Shown here: positions 17,523 through 24,631 of the stretch, piece after piece
Position numbering within the stretch: the first letter of the stretch is position 1
How the letters are laid out: every line of letters starts with the position of its first letter
From: Microbacterium sp.
GTDB lineage: Bacteria > Actinomycetota > Actinomycetes > Actinomycetales > Microbacteriaceae
Direction of reading: 5' to 3'
Length of the DNA: 64,000 nucleotides
Assembly: GCF_031179285.1 (NCBI RefSeq)
Contig: NZ_JAPSHY010000003.1
Coordinates: 62,001-126,000 of the forward strand
Translations under genes and position numbers: made by a program
Notes under the pieces: model-generated
Seen by the model: only the letters and a program-made list of their open reading frames with translations
The model's database searches: none
Told to the model about the DNA's origin: nothing

Positions 17523-17870
17523 CTGGCGCCCTCGGGGCGCGGTGCATCCCAGGCGGGCGATTTGTCCCGGCGCAAAGGTCACGGTGTTCCGCGGCCGCGG
17601 CCGCGGACGATCGCTGGAGATCCGGCCGGTCGGGCTGGTCCACTCCAGAATCCCGCCGGGTGATTGGGACGGGAGCCAGGGGGAGTGGTGTTCGAGCGTG
17701 CGATGTCGTCCGCAGGAGTCAGCTGATGGTGTGGGCAACGGATCAATGGAGGGGTGGGCTGCAGCTAGCGCAGCATCACGTACGACTGATGCAGAGAACC
17801 GTGGGAGAAAGGAGCTGATGGAAGCGCGTGGTCTCGGGCGGGCAGCGTGTGATCGCGCTCGCGCGTATCG
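17523..17870. other. Stretch without a recognisable gene
   Basis: No frame here resembles a known protein. It contains a perfect 20-base palindrome of alternating CCGCGG units (17588-17607). A possible start ATG at 17818 follows AAAGGAG and opens a 63-codon frame that is arginine-rich and low in any recognisable pattern; I do not call it. The stretch marks the change from the conserved sugar operon to the accessory block. Confidence 0.4.
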
Positions 17871-17873
17871 CGA

Positions 17874-17960
17874 TCAGTGCGCTGTGCCGCCGGCCGACCC
17901 GATCCGCCCGAGAAGAATCGTGGCGACCATGAGAGCGAGGATGCACGCCATCCACATCAT
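17874..17960 (-). CDS. Possible small single-helix membrane protein
   Basis: A 28-residue frame, MMWMACILALMVATILL followed by GRIGSAGGTAH, consists of one hydrophobic helix with a short polar tail. GAGGA lies 4 bases before the ATGATG start. It lies 113 bases downstream of copB on the same strand and could be the last gene of the copper operon. I cannot name a family. Size makes the call uncertain; the support is the ribosome-binding site, the clean helix and the same-strand position. Confidence 0.35.
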   Translation of the reverse strand: MMWMACILALMVATILLGRIGSAGGTAH

Positions 17961-18073
17961 CGGGTCCTCGCCCCCCGCACGTCGCGCGTCCCGCATCCAC
18001 TGTCGGTGAGTCCGGCAGGACGGCCCACCTCCCGTTCCTCCCAGCCTATGTCCGTCGACCTGGCTGCTTCTCG

Positions 18074-20185
18074 CTACTTGCTCGCCACCGCGTTCGGGCG
18101 CAGATCCAACCGGCGAAGCAGCTGCGCGTTGAGCGCGACGACGATGGTCGACAGGGACATCAGCAGCGCGCCCACGGACATCGGCAGCACGAACCCGATC
18201 GGGGCGAGCACGCCGGCCGCGAGGGGGACGGAGAGCAGGTTGTACCCGGCGGCCCACCAGAGGTTCTGCTTCATCTTCCGGTAGCTGGCCCGCGACAGCT
18301 CGATCACCGATAGGACCGACCGAGGGTCGTCGCTGGCGAGGATGACGCCTGCGGAGGCGATCGCGACATCCGTTCCCGCACCGATGGCGATGCCGACGTC
18401 GGCCTGCGCGAGCGCGGGGGCGTCGTTGACGCCGTCTCCGACCATGGCGACCTTGCGGCCTTCGCCTTGCAGCTCTTTCACCTTCGAAGCCTTGTCTTCG
18501 GGTCGCACCCCGGCGAAGTACCGCTCGATGCCGAGCTCGCCCGCGACAGAGGCTGCCACTGCGTCGGCATCACCGGTGATCATGACCACCTGCACTCCGC
18601 GCTCATGGAGGGCCTCGACTGCGTGACGCGACTCCGAGCGAATCTCGTCCGCCAAGCGCAGCGCGCCCGCGACCTGACCGTCGACGAGCACATGGAGGAT
18701 GATCGCACCCTCATGACGCCACTCATCGGCGATCGGTAGCTCGGCGGCGTGCTCCTGCTCGAGCATGTACGGGCCACCCACCTGCACCACGCGTCCATCG
18801 ACATGTGCACGGACCCCGACCGCCGGGGAGGATTCGAAGTCGGTTGAGGAGGGGACCGTGAGATTCTTCTGCTTCGCCGCGTTCACGATCGCGCGAGCGA
18901 GCGGGTGCTCGGAGTCGGCTTCCGCGGCCGCGGCCCAGGCCAGCAGCTGGTCGGAATCGGTCCCGGAGACGGGGTCGATCGCGGTCACGGCGGGGGTGCC
19001 CTTGGTGAGCGTGCCGGTCTTGTCGAACAGGACGGTATCGACGATGCGCATGCTTTCCAGCGCGAGACGGTCCTTGATCAGGACACCCCCACGGGCGGCC
19101 CGTTCGGTCGCGATCGACACGACGAGCGGGATCGCCAGGCCCAGAGCGTGCGGGCAAGCGATCACCAGCACGGTGATCGTGCGGATCACCGCGGCGTCGG
19201 GCATTCCGACCATCGTCCAGACGATGGCGGTGATCGCGGCCGCGCCGAGCGCGAACCAGAACAGCCATCCCGCCGCCTTGTCGGCTAGCCGCTGGGCCCG
19301 CGAAGACGAGTTCTGCGCGTCGGTCACCAGCTTCTGGATTCCCGCGAGAGCAGTGTCCTCACCGATAGCGGTGATCTCGACCCGCACACCGGAATCGGTA
19401 GCGACGGTGCCGGCGGTGACCCGATCGCCGTCGCGGCGGCGCACGGGCCGGGACTCGCCGGTGATCATCGACTCGTCCATGCTGGCCGAGCCCTGCACGA
19501 TCCGCCCGTCAGCAGGGACCCGCCCGCCGGGGCGCACCACCACCACGTCACCCACCAGCAGATCAGACGGGGTCACCGTGACGGTCGTATCGCTCTCGAT
19601 CTTTTCCGCCTCGTCGGGCAGCAGCGCAGCCAGGGAGTCCAGTGCCGAGGACGTCTGTGCGAGGGAGCGCATCTCGATCCAGTGACCGAGCAGCATGATC
19701 ACGATCAGCAGCGCCAGCTCCCACCAGAAGTCCAGCTCGTGATGGAGGACCCCGAGGCTCGCACCCCATGACGCGAGGAACGCCACCGTGATCGCCAGGG
19801 TGATCAGCAGCATCATCCCGGGCTTGCGGCCACGAAGCTCACTCACCGCGCCCGTGAGAAAGGGAGCACCACCCCACACATACATGGCCGTCCCGAGAAC
19901 CGGGGATACCCACCCGACCCACGCGGCCTCTGGCAACGAGTACCCGAGCAGCATCGAGAACATCATCGAGAACCCGACAACCGGGACCGCAAGGACCAGC
20001 ATGATCCAGAACAACCGCCGGAACTGGCCCACGTGATCGCCGTGGCCCTCGTGACCGCCGTGACCGGTGTGTTCTTGAGGAGCGCCGTGGTCGTTGTTCA
20101 TCGCCGCGTGGTCATGCTGCGCCGCCGGTGCCCCGCCGTGATTCTCGTGTGCGGTGTGATGGGTGTGGTCGTCGTGCTGGCTCAT
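18074..20185 (-). CDS. copB: Copper-exporting P1B-type ATPase, CopB subgroup (P1B-3)
   Basis: Heavy-metal pump of 703 residues in the plasma membrane. Residues 1-52 are rich in His and take the place of a Cys-type metal domain. The transmembrane metal motif is CPH (344-346), characteristic of the P1B-3 group linked to Cu(II)/Cu(I) export, instead of CPC. The TGES actuator loop (242-245), phosphorylation motif DKTGT (388-392), SEHPLA with the nucleotide-binding His, and GDGVNDAPAL hinge are intact. It is the third gene of csoR-copZ-copB, 55 bases after copZ. CAAGGG precedes the ATG. Full length, no sign of decay. Confidence 0.94.
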   Translation of the reverse strand: MSQHDDHTHHTAHENHGGAPAAQHDHAAMNNDHGAPQEHTGHGGHEGHGDHVGQFRRLFWIMLVLAVPVVGFSMMFSMLLGYSLPEAAWVGWVSPVLGTAMYVWGGAPFLTGAVSELRGRKPGMMLLITLAITVAFLASWGASLGVLHHELDFWWELALLIVIMLLGHWIEMRSLAQTSSALDSLAALLPDEAEKIESDTTVTVTPSDLLVGDVVVVRPGGRVPADGRIVQGSASMDESMITGESRPVRRRDGDRVTAGTVATDSGVRVEITAIGEDTALAGIQKLVTDAQNSSSRAQRLADKAAGWLFWFALGAAAITAIVWTMVGMPDAAVIRTITVLVIACPHALGLAIPLVVSIATERAARGGVLIKDRLALESMRIVDTVLFDKTGTLTKGTPAVTAIDPVSGTDSDQLLAWAAAAEADSEHPLARAIVNAAKQKNLTVPSSTDFESSPAVGVRAHVDGRVVQVGGPYMLEQEHAAELPIADEWRHEGAIILHVLVDGQVAGALRLADEIRSESRHAVEALHERGVQVVMITGDADAVAASVAGELGIERYFAGVRPEDKASKVKELQGEGRKVAMVGDGVNDAPALAQADVGIAIGAGTDVAIASAGVILASDDPRSVLSVIELSRASYRKMKQNLWWAAGYNLLSVPLAAGVLAPIGFVLPMSVGALLMSLSTIVVALNAQLLRRLDLRPNAVASK

Positions 20186-20240
20186 CGGAAACCCTTGCTC
20201 GGAAGCGCCCGGGGCGAGCCGGGTGTGGACGGATGGTGGG

Positions 20241-20564
20241 TCAGGCCTGGCTGGTCGCGAGGCTGTAGCCTGCCTCTTCGACCGCAGCCTTCACGGCCGC
20301 GGGATCGACAGGTGCTGCGCTGCGAATCGTCACTCGGGACGAGCCGCCGGTGTTCAGGTCGACAGTGACGGATGCGACACCGTCAAGGGCGCTCAGTTCT
20401 TCACTGACGCTCGACACGCAGTGTGAGCACGTCATTCCCGTGACCAGGACGTCTTCCGACACCGGGGCCGCGACGGGAGTGGATGCCTCGATGTTCGATG
20501 GGGCGGCGCAGCATGCGCAACCAGCGTTTGCGTCCTTCAGCCCGAGATCGATGCGGTCAGTCAT
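20241..20564 (-). CDS. copZ: Copper chaperone-like heavy-metal-associated (HMA) protein
   Basis: Small protein of 107 residues. The C-terminal two thirds is an HMA domain with the metal site GMTCSHC at residues 43-49. The first 35 residues add a cysteine cluster (GCACCAAP, Cys16, Cys18, Cys19) that may bind further metal; ordinary CopZ proteins lack this. The ATG at 20564 has GGAGGAA upstream. It lies between csoR and copB, 31 bases after csoR. It probably delivers Cu(I) to the ATPase or to CsoR. Confidence 0.88.
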   Translation of the reverse strand: MTDRIDLGLKDANAGCACCAAPSNIEASTPVAAPVSEDVLVTGMTCSHCVSSVSEELSALDGVASVTVDLNTGGSSRVTIRSAAPVDPAAVKAAVEEAGYSLATSQA

Positions 20565-20595
20565 GGTGGGTTCCTCCAGATAGTTGAACGGGCGG

Positions 20596-20877
20596 TTATG
20601 AACGGACCAGGCGAGCGATGGCGTGGTTCGCTTCGCGGACCTTCTCCGCCGCAACCTCGCCGCCCTCAGCGCTTGCCTGAGCGACGCAATGGCTCAGATG
20701 GTCGCTGAGCAGCGACAGCGCCACGGTCTCGAGTGCCTTCGTGGCCGCGGCGACCTGCGTCAGGATGTCGATGCAGTACTTGTCCTCATCGACCATCCGA
20801 GAGATACCTCGCACCTGACCCTCAACCCGACTCAATCGCTTGCGCACATCCGCCTTGTCGTCGGTGTAACCGTTCAT
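20596..20877 (-). CDS. csoR: Copper-sensing transcriptional repressor CsoR
   Basis: All-helical repressor of 93 residues. The Cu(I) ligands are all present as Cys35 (KYC), His60 (SDH) and Cys64 (SHC), in the spacing known from Mycobacterium tuberculosis CsoR. The basic surface RVEGQVRGISRMV is the DNA-contact helix. Apo-CsoR represses and copper releases it. The ATG at 20877 is chosen because a -10 element TATCCT ends 7 bases before it; an upstream ATG would overlap the operator. It is first in the copper operon and represses its own promoter. Confidence 0.95.
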   Translation of the reverse strand: MNGYTDDKADVRKRLSRVEGQVRGISRMVDEDKYCIDILTQVAAATKALETVALSLLSDHLSHCVAQASAEGGEVAAEKVREANHAIARLVRS

Positions 20878-20884
20878 AGTCACC

Positions 20885-20913
20885 AGGATACCCCCTGGGG
20901 GTATCCATTTCAA
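20885..20913 (-). promoter_or_regulatory. CsoR-controlled promoter of the copper operon
   Basis: On the minus strand TTGAAA (20908-20913) and TATCCT (20885-20890) are 17 bases apart. The perfect palindrome ATACCCCCTGGGGGTAT (20888-20904, arms of 8 around one base) fills the spacer and is the classic CsoR box. The start codon follows 7 bases after the -10, so the csoR mRNA should be leaderless. Confidence 0.85.
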
Positions 20914-20981
20914 TGGGCATGACACTATCCCCAGACAGCGGCTTCAACTGCGGGTTCACCCGCCTCCCCGGTGGAGCGGAA

Positions 20982-21012
20982 GGTGCCGAGCGACCGCAGC
21001 GCGCTCGGCGCC
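20982..21012 (-). terminator. Terminator hairpin after the DHA2 exporter gene
   Basis: An 11-base stem with one G-T pair (GGTGCCGAGCG against CGCTCGGCGCC) and a 9-base loop begins 11 bases after the exporter's stop codon. No T-run is present. Confidence 0.55.
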
Positions 21013-21023
21013 CTCTCGCTGAG

Positions 21024-22412
21024 TCAGGCGGCTGCGTTCTTCGGCGCACGGGGGGTGATCATCGCCGCCACCCCCGCAGCGACCACGGCGGCGATGCTAG
21101 CCACGATGAGCGCTGCGGTGAAGCCATCGGTGGTGCCTCCGGCCAGGCTTACCGCGGCGACGCTGGACATCACGGCAGCGCCTACCGACGCACCGAACTC
21201 GTGGAACGTGCTGACGATGCCGGACGCGATGCCCGCTTCGTGCGGGGCGACGTTCCCGAGGGCTGATGCGGACGCGGCGACGAACAGAACGCCTGTGCCT
21301 GCTGCGGCCACGGCAATACCGATTGTTGCCACTACTGGCGTCAGCCATAGGCCGGCGACGGCGAGCCCGACGGCCGCGACGATGAGACCGGTGGCAGCGA
21401 GGGTTGGGAGACCGATGCGCGCAGCGAGGTTCCCCGCGAGTGTTGCCCCGATCATCGTGGCCGCCGCAACGGGCAGGAACAGCAGCCCGGTGATCAGGGG
21501 GCCGTATCCCATGTGCTGTTGGAAGTAGAACGATCCGAGGAAGAAGACCGTGATCATCAGGGCGGTCGCCGTGAAGATCAGGAAGATCCCGGCGGCGACG
21601 GGGCGGCGCGTCATCAGACCAAGATCCATCAACGGCGTCCGGGCGGTGCGCTGTCGAACGACGAACGCGATGTACAGCGCGATCGCGATCACGAGCGCGA
21701 TAGCGTTCGCCCGCTGCCACAGACCGGCCTCACCCGCGTTGATGATGACCCAGATGAGAGTGCCGGTCGCGGCGGTGACCAGGAGGCCGCCGAAGAGATC
21801 GATGCTCCGAGAACCCGCGGTGCGCACGCCGCGAGGGAGCAAGACCACCAGCGTGACGAACAGTGCGATACCGATCGGGACGTTCAAGAAGAACGCCCAC
21901 CGCCACCCGGCGATCGCAGTCACGATTCCGCCGAGGAGAACACCGATCGCGGCGCCGCCACCGCCGAGCGCGGACCAGATCCCGAGCGCTTTAGCGCGTT
22001 CCTTCCCGTCGAAGAGGGCGACCACCCACGACAGCGCGCTCGGGGAGAGCAATGCGGCACCGAGGCCCTGACCAACTCGACCCGCGATGGCGAGAGCACC
22101 ATCGGGGGCCAACCCGATCGTCAGCGACGACACGGTGAAGATCGCCAGCCCGGCGAGCACGATCGTTCGGGCGCCGACGGTGTCAGCGAGGCGGCCCCCG
22201 AGCAGCATCAGTCCACCGAACGTCAGCGTGTACGCACTGATGATCCAGGTCAATGGTCCTCGAGTCAGGCCTAGCTCGTCTCCCATGAGCGGCAGAGCGA
22301 TAGCGACGATCGTGATGTCAAGGATCAGCATCAGCTGCGCCACCGCCAAGAGCCACAGGAGAACCCATCTGCGCGGTTGTGACGTCGTCGACGAAGGATC
22401 GGTGTCGGGCAT
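21024..22412 (-). CDS. MFS drug exporter, DHA2 family (14 helices)
   Basis: Proton-driven exporter of 462 residues with about 14 predicted membrane segments, the DHA2 (EmrB/QacA) layout. Motifs include LDITIVAIALP in helix 1 (the D-V/I-TIV-ALP signature), GGRLADTVGART between helices 2 and 3, and the antiporter motif C-like GGIVTAIAGWRWAFFLNVPIG. The ATG at 22412 has GGAGAG 10 bases upstream; an ATG 33 bases earlier lies inside a palindromic operator and lacks a ribosome-binding site. It is divergent from a TetR gene, which almost certainly represses it. Substrates are unknown. Confidence 0.88.
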   Translation of the reverse strand: MPDTDPSSTTSQPRRWVLLWLLAVAQLMLILDITIVAIALPLMGDELGLTRGPLTWIISAYTLTFGGLMLLGGRLADTVGARTIVLAGLAIFTVSSLTIGLAPDGALAIAGRVGQGLGAALLSPSALSWVVALFDGKERAKALGIWSALGGGGAAIGVLLGGIVTAIAGWRWAFFLNVPIGIALFVTLVVLLPRGVRTAGSRSIDLFGGLLVTAATGTLIWVIINAGEAGLWQRANAIALVIAIALYIAFVVRQRTARTPLMDLGLMTRRPVAAGIFLIFTATALMITVFFLGSFYFQQHMGYGPLITGLLFLPVAAATMIGATLAGNLAARIGLPTLAATGLIVAAVGLAVAGLWLTPVVATIGIAVAAAGTGVLFVAASASALGNVAPHEAGIASGIVSTFHEFGASVGAAVMSSVAAVSLAGGTTDGFTAALIVASIAAVVAAGVAAMITPRAPKNAAA

Positions 22413-22438
22413 GCTCACAGTGCTCTCCAAACAGTAGT

Positions 22439-22500
22439 CGTACATGGTTGTACGGGTTAGCAGACCACTAGACTAACTCGAACAATTCCGTACGGGTTAG
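22439..22500. promoter_or_regulatory. TetR-type operators between exporter and regulator
   Basis: Two palindromic elements lie in this gap. CGTACATGGTTGTACG (22439-22454) has perfect 6-base arms. CTAACTCGAAC-N6-GTACGGGTTAG (22473-22500) has arms matching at 9 of 11. The half-site GTACGGGTTAG occurs identically twice (22450-22460 and 22490-22500). The right element ends just before the TetR ribosome-binding site, and TAGACT (22469-22474) is a possible -10 for the TetR gene. Confidence 0.6.
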
Positions 22501-22508
22501 GAGAAGCG

Positions 22509-23093
22509 TTGAACGACACCCCGGCGCTCCGGGCTGATGCTCGGCGTAACATCGACCGCATCCTGGATGCGGCGATCACCTGTCTGAGTCGAGACCCCGA
22601 TGCGACGATGCAACAGATCGCCGCCGAAGCCGGAGTCGGGCGGGTGACCGCCTATGCGCATTTCGAATCTCGCGGGGCGCTGGTCGAAGCCGCGCTTGAG
22701 CGAGCTATCGAGCGAGGCGACGCGGCCCTATCGCATCTCGACTTCGACGGGGACCCGCACGTCGCGCTTCAACGCCTGGTCGACGCCAGCTGGGAACTCT
22801 CCGCGCTCAGCGCCAATGTGTGGGTCGCCGCTCACGGAACCCTCAGCGCTGCGCAGATCCGTGCCCTCCATGACCGTCCAGCTCAGCGCGCCCGGAAACT
22901 CCTCGAGAGGGGGCAACGCGATGGCGCGTTCCGGCGCGACCTTCCGGCTCATTGGTTGGTGAACAGCCTTCACGCACTCATGAAGCTTGGTCTCGATGAG
23001 GTCGTAGCGGAGCGCCTCGCGTATGCAGATGCCGCGGACTTCATCGCTCGCTCCGCGATCGACCTCTGGTCGGCGGGCGCCGGTCGAGAGTAG
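22509..23093 (+). CDS. TetR/AcrR family transcriptional regulator
   Basis: Repressor of 194 residues. The N-terminal helix-turn-helix covers about residues 12-58 (RRNIDRILDAAITCLSRD, then IAAEAGVGRVTAYAHFESRGALVEAAL). The C-terminal helical domain would bind a drug-like ligand. The start is TTG, supported by AGGAGAA 4 bases upstream and by the lack of an alternative. It is divergent from the DHA2 exporter, with shared palindromes between them; the classic drug-efflux pair. A related short palindrome precedes the FabH-like gene downstream, so its regulon may be larger. Confidence 0.88.
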   Translation: MNDTPALRADARRNIDRILDAAITCLSRDPDATMQQIAAEAGVGRVTAYAHFESRGALVEAALERAIERGDAALSHLDFDGDPHVALQRLVDASWELSALSANVWVAAHGTLSAAQIRALHDRPAQRARKLLERGQRDGAFRRDLPAHWLVNSLHALMKLGLDEVVAERLAYADAADFIARSAIDLWSAGAGRE

Positions 23094-23230
23094 CCGAGAA
23101 CGATCGTTCAAGGCAAGGGCGTGTCTCAGGCGCTCGAAGCGTTGCCGATGTCGCCTGGCTGATCCGGCTCTGGCGTCGGGTTCCGGCGGCTATGAAGGCT
23201 GGGTGTGCGTCACCGAAGTCCGCCTGATCG

Positions 23231-24184
23231 CTACTCGGGGAGTTGTGCGACCTGACCGGCGTAGGCGAATCCGCCGCCGAACCCGAAGAGCAGCACTTGC
23301 GAGCCGCGAACGAGATCGCCGCGGTGCCATGCCTTTGAAAGTGCAAGCGGGACCGACGCTGCCGACGTGTTGCCCGATTCCTCCACATCGCGGAGCACAG
23401 TCTGCTCCGGGGTCACGCCGAGGGCTTTGGCGAGCGGTTCGATGATGCGCAGATTCGCCTGATGGAAGGCGAACACGTCGATATCGGAGATCGTGACGCC
23501 AGCGGCCTCGAGTACGCGGTGAGCGACGGGAGCCGCCTCGGTGAGCGCCCAGCGCAGCACATGGCGCCCGTCTTGACTGAATCGTTGCGGGTTGCCTTCA
23601 ATGCGGACGCTGTCCGTAAGGCCGGGAACCGTGCCCCAGACCACTGGGGAGATCTGGGGTTCGTCGGACACGCCCACGGCGACGGCGCCCGCCCCATCCG
23701 CGGTAAGTACGCACGTGGTGCGGTCGGTCCAGTCGGTGAAAGTCGAGAGCGCCTCGGAAGCGACTACCAGTGCGGTATTCGCATTGCCGACCCTGACTGC
23801 TTGTTCCGCGATGCCGAGCGCGTACTCGAACCCCGAGCACGCGGTGTTCACATCGATCGCTGCCGCGCCGTCAAGCCCGAGTTCCGCGACGATGCGGCCG
23901 GCGGTGTTGGGGCTCCGATGGGTAGACGTGGTGGATGCGAGGACCACGAGGTCCACGGCGGTGACCTGCGCGTCGTGCATCGCCATGCGAGCCGCGGCGA
24001 CTGCCATCGAGAGGACGTTGTCGTCAGGGCCGACCACGCGCCGTTCCCGAATGCCTGTCCGGGCGCGAATCCACTCGTCGCTCGTTTCGACCATTGTTGA
24101 GATCTCGTCATTCGTCAGCACGCGCTCAGGCTGAAAATGGCCGAGCCCAAGGAGCCGAGCCCCCCGCGTCGTTGTCTTCCGCAT
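23231..24184 (-). CDS. 3-oxoacyl-ACP synthase III (FabH-like)
   Basis: Condensing enzyme of 317 residues. FabH joins acetyl-CoA (or another acyl-CoA) to malonyl-ACP. The full triad is present: Cys116 in NTACSGFEYAL, His241 in FAFHQANLRI and Asn272 in SGNTSAAS. The C-terminal GFGGGFAYAGQV is typical. The ATG at 24184 is chosen because TAGCGT lies 7 bases and GGAG 3 bases upstream. It stands alone, without the fabD-fabF-acpP cluster in which actinobacterial housekeeping FabH usually sits, so it may be a second copy. The neighbouring TetR/exporter pair suggests a drug-related or specialised role, which is inference. Confidence 0.87.
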   Translation of the reverse strand: MRKTTTRGARLLGLGHFQPERVLTNDEISTMVETSDEWIRARTGIRERRVVGPDDNVLSMAVAAARMAMHDAQVTAVDLVVLASTTSTHRSPNTAGRIVAELGLDGAAAIDVNTACSGFEYALGIAEQAVRVGNANTALVVASEALSTFTDWTDRTTCVLTADGAGAVAVGVSDEPQISPVVWGTVPGLTDSVRIEGNPQRFSQDGRHVLRWALTEAAPVAHRVLEAAGVTISDIDVFAFHQANLRIIEPLAKALGVTPEQTVLRDVEESGNTSAASVPLALSKAWHRGDLVRGSQVLLFGFGGGFAYAGQVAQLPE

Positions 24185-24191
24185 AGTCTCC

Positions 24192-24226
24192 ACGCTACTT
24201 GAGTACGAATTCCGTAGGAGGTACGG
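24192..24226 (-). promoter_or_regulatory. Promoter and inverted repeat before the FabH-like gene
   Basis: On the minus strand TAGCGT (24192-24197) is a -10-like hexamer 7 bases before the ATG. Over the -35 region lies CCGTAGGAGGTACGG (24212-24226), a perfect 5-base inverted repeat. It shares AATTCCGTA with the TetR operator at 22484-22492. Confidence 0.4.
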
Positions 24227-24614
24227 AACGCCCACGCCTGCTGCCTCACGTCGAAGGTCCGAGCCCTCGATGAGGGGTTCCACGTCGACTGGTCCTTCGC
24301 CGCCGAGGGTGAAAGTGTGCCGCGCGTAAACTCAGCCACGTGGTCTCGCCGCCGTTCGAGGGCCCATCTGACGACGTCCAAGGCCCCTAGCACCGCGAGC
24401 TCCAAGAGCACGGGTTTCGCAATCTCCGGATCGATCTCGGCGGCGCAGAACACCTCAGCCCAAGCAGCTGCAGGTTGAGACAGAAGTCCTCGCGACGCGT
24501 CAGTGCGCGTCAGTCCGCCGCACGAACGCGAAAGCCTGACACCCGCTGGGGAGCGTCGAGTCCCTCCCATCGGAAGTCGCCATAGCGCTCGCGGGTGCCA
24601 CTCATGCGCCCCCG
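24227..24614. other. Gap with no intact gene; possible gene remnant on the minus strand
   Basis: No intact coding region is seen. Between about 24315 and 24492 the minus strand encodes a protein-like stretch (EIDPEIAKPVLLELAVLGAL followed by a basic helix ending HVAEFTRG). It resembles the helical C-terminus of a small regulator. It has no start of its own, no conserved N-terminal domain and runs into low-complexity sequence, so it would be a decayed fragment if real. The gap separates the accessory block from the conserved ABC-F gene. Confidence 0.3.
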
Positions 24615-24631
24615 ACTACCCTGAGAGAGAC

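Noticed and set aside
17542..18009. Arginine-rich plus-strand frame with a possible start at 17818
   Set aside because: It has a ribosome-binding-like AAAGGAG, but the product has no recognisable pattern and overlaps the better minus-strand membrane frame and its surroundings.
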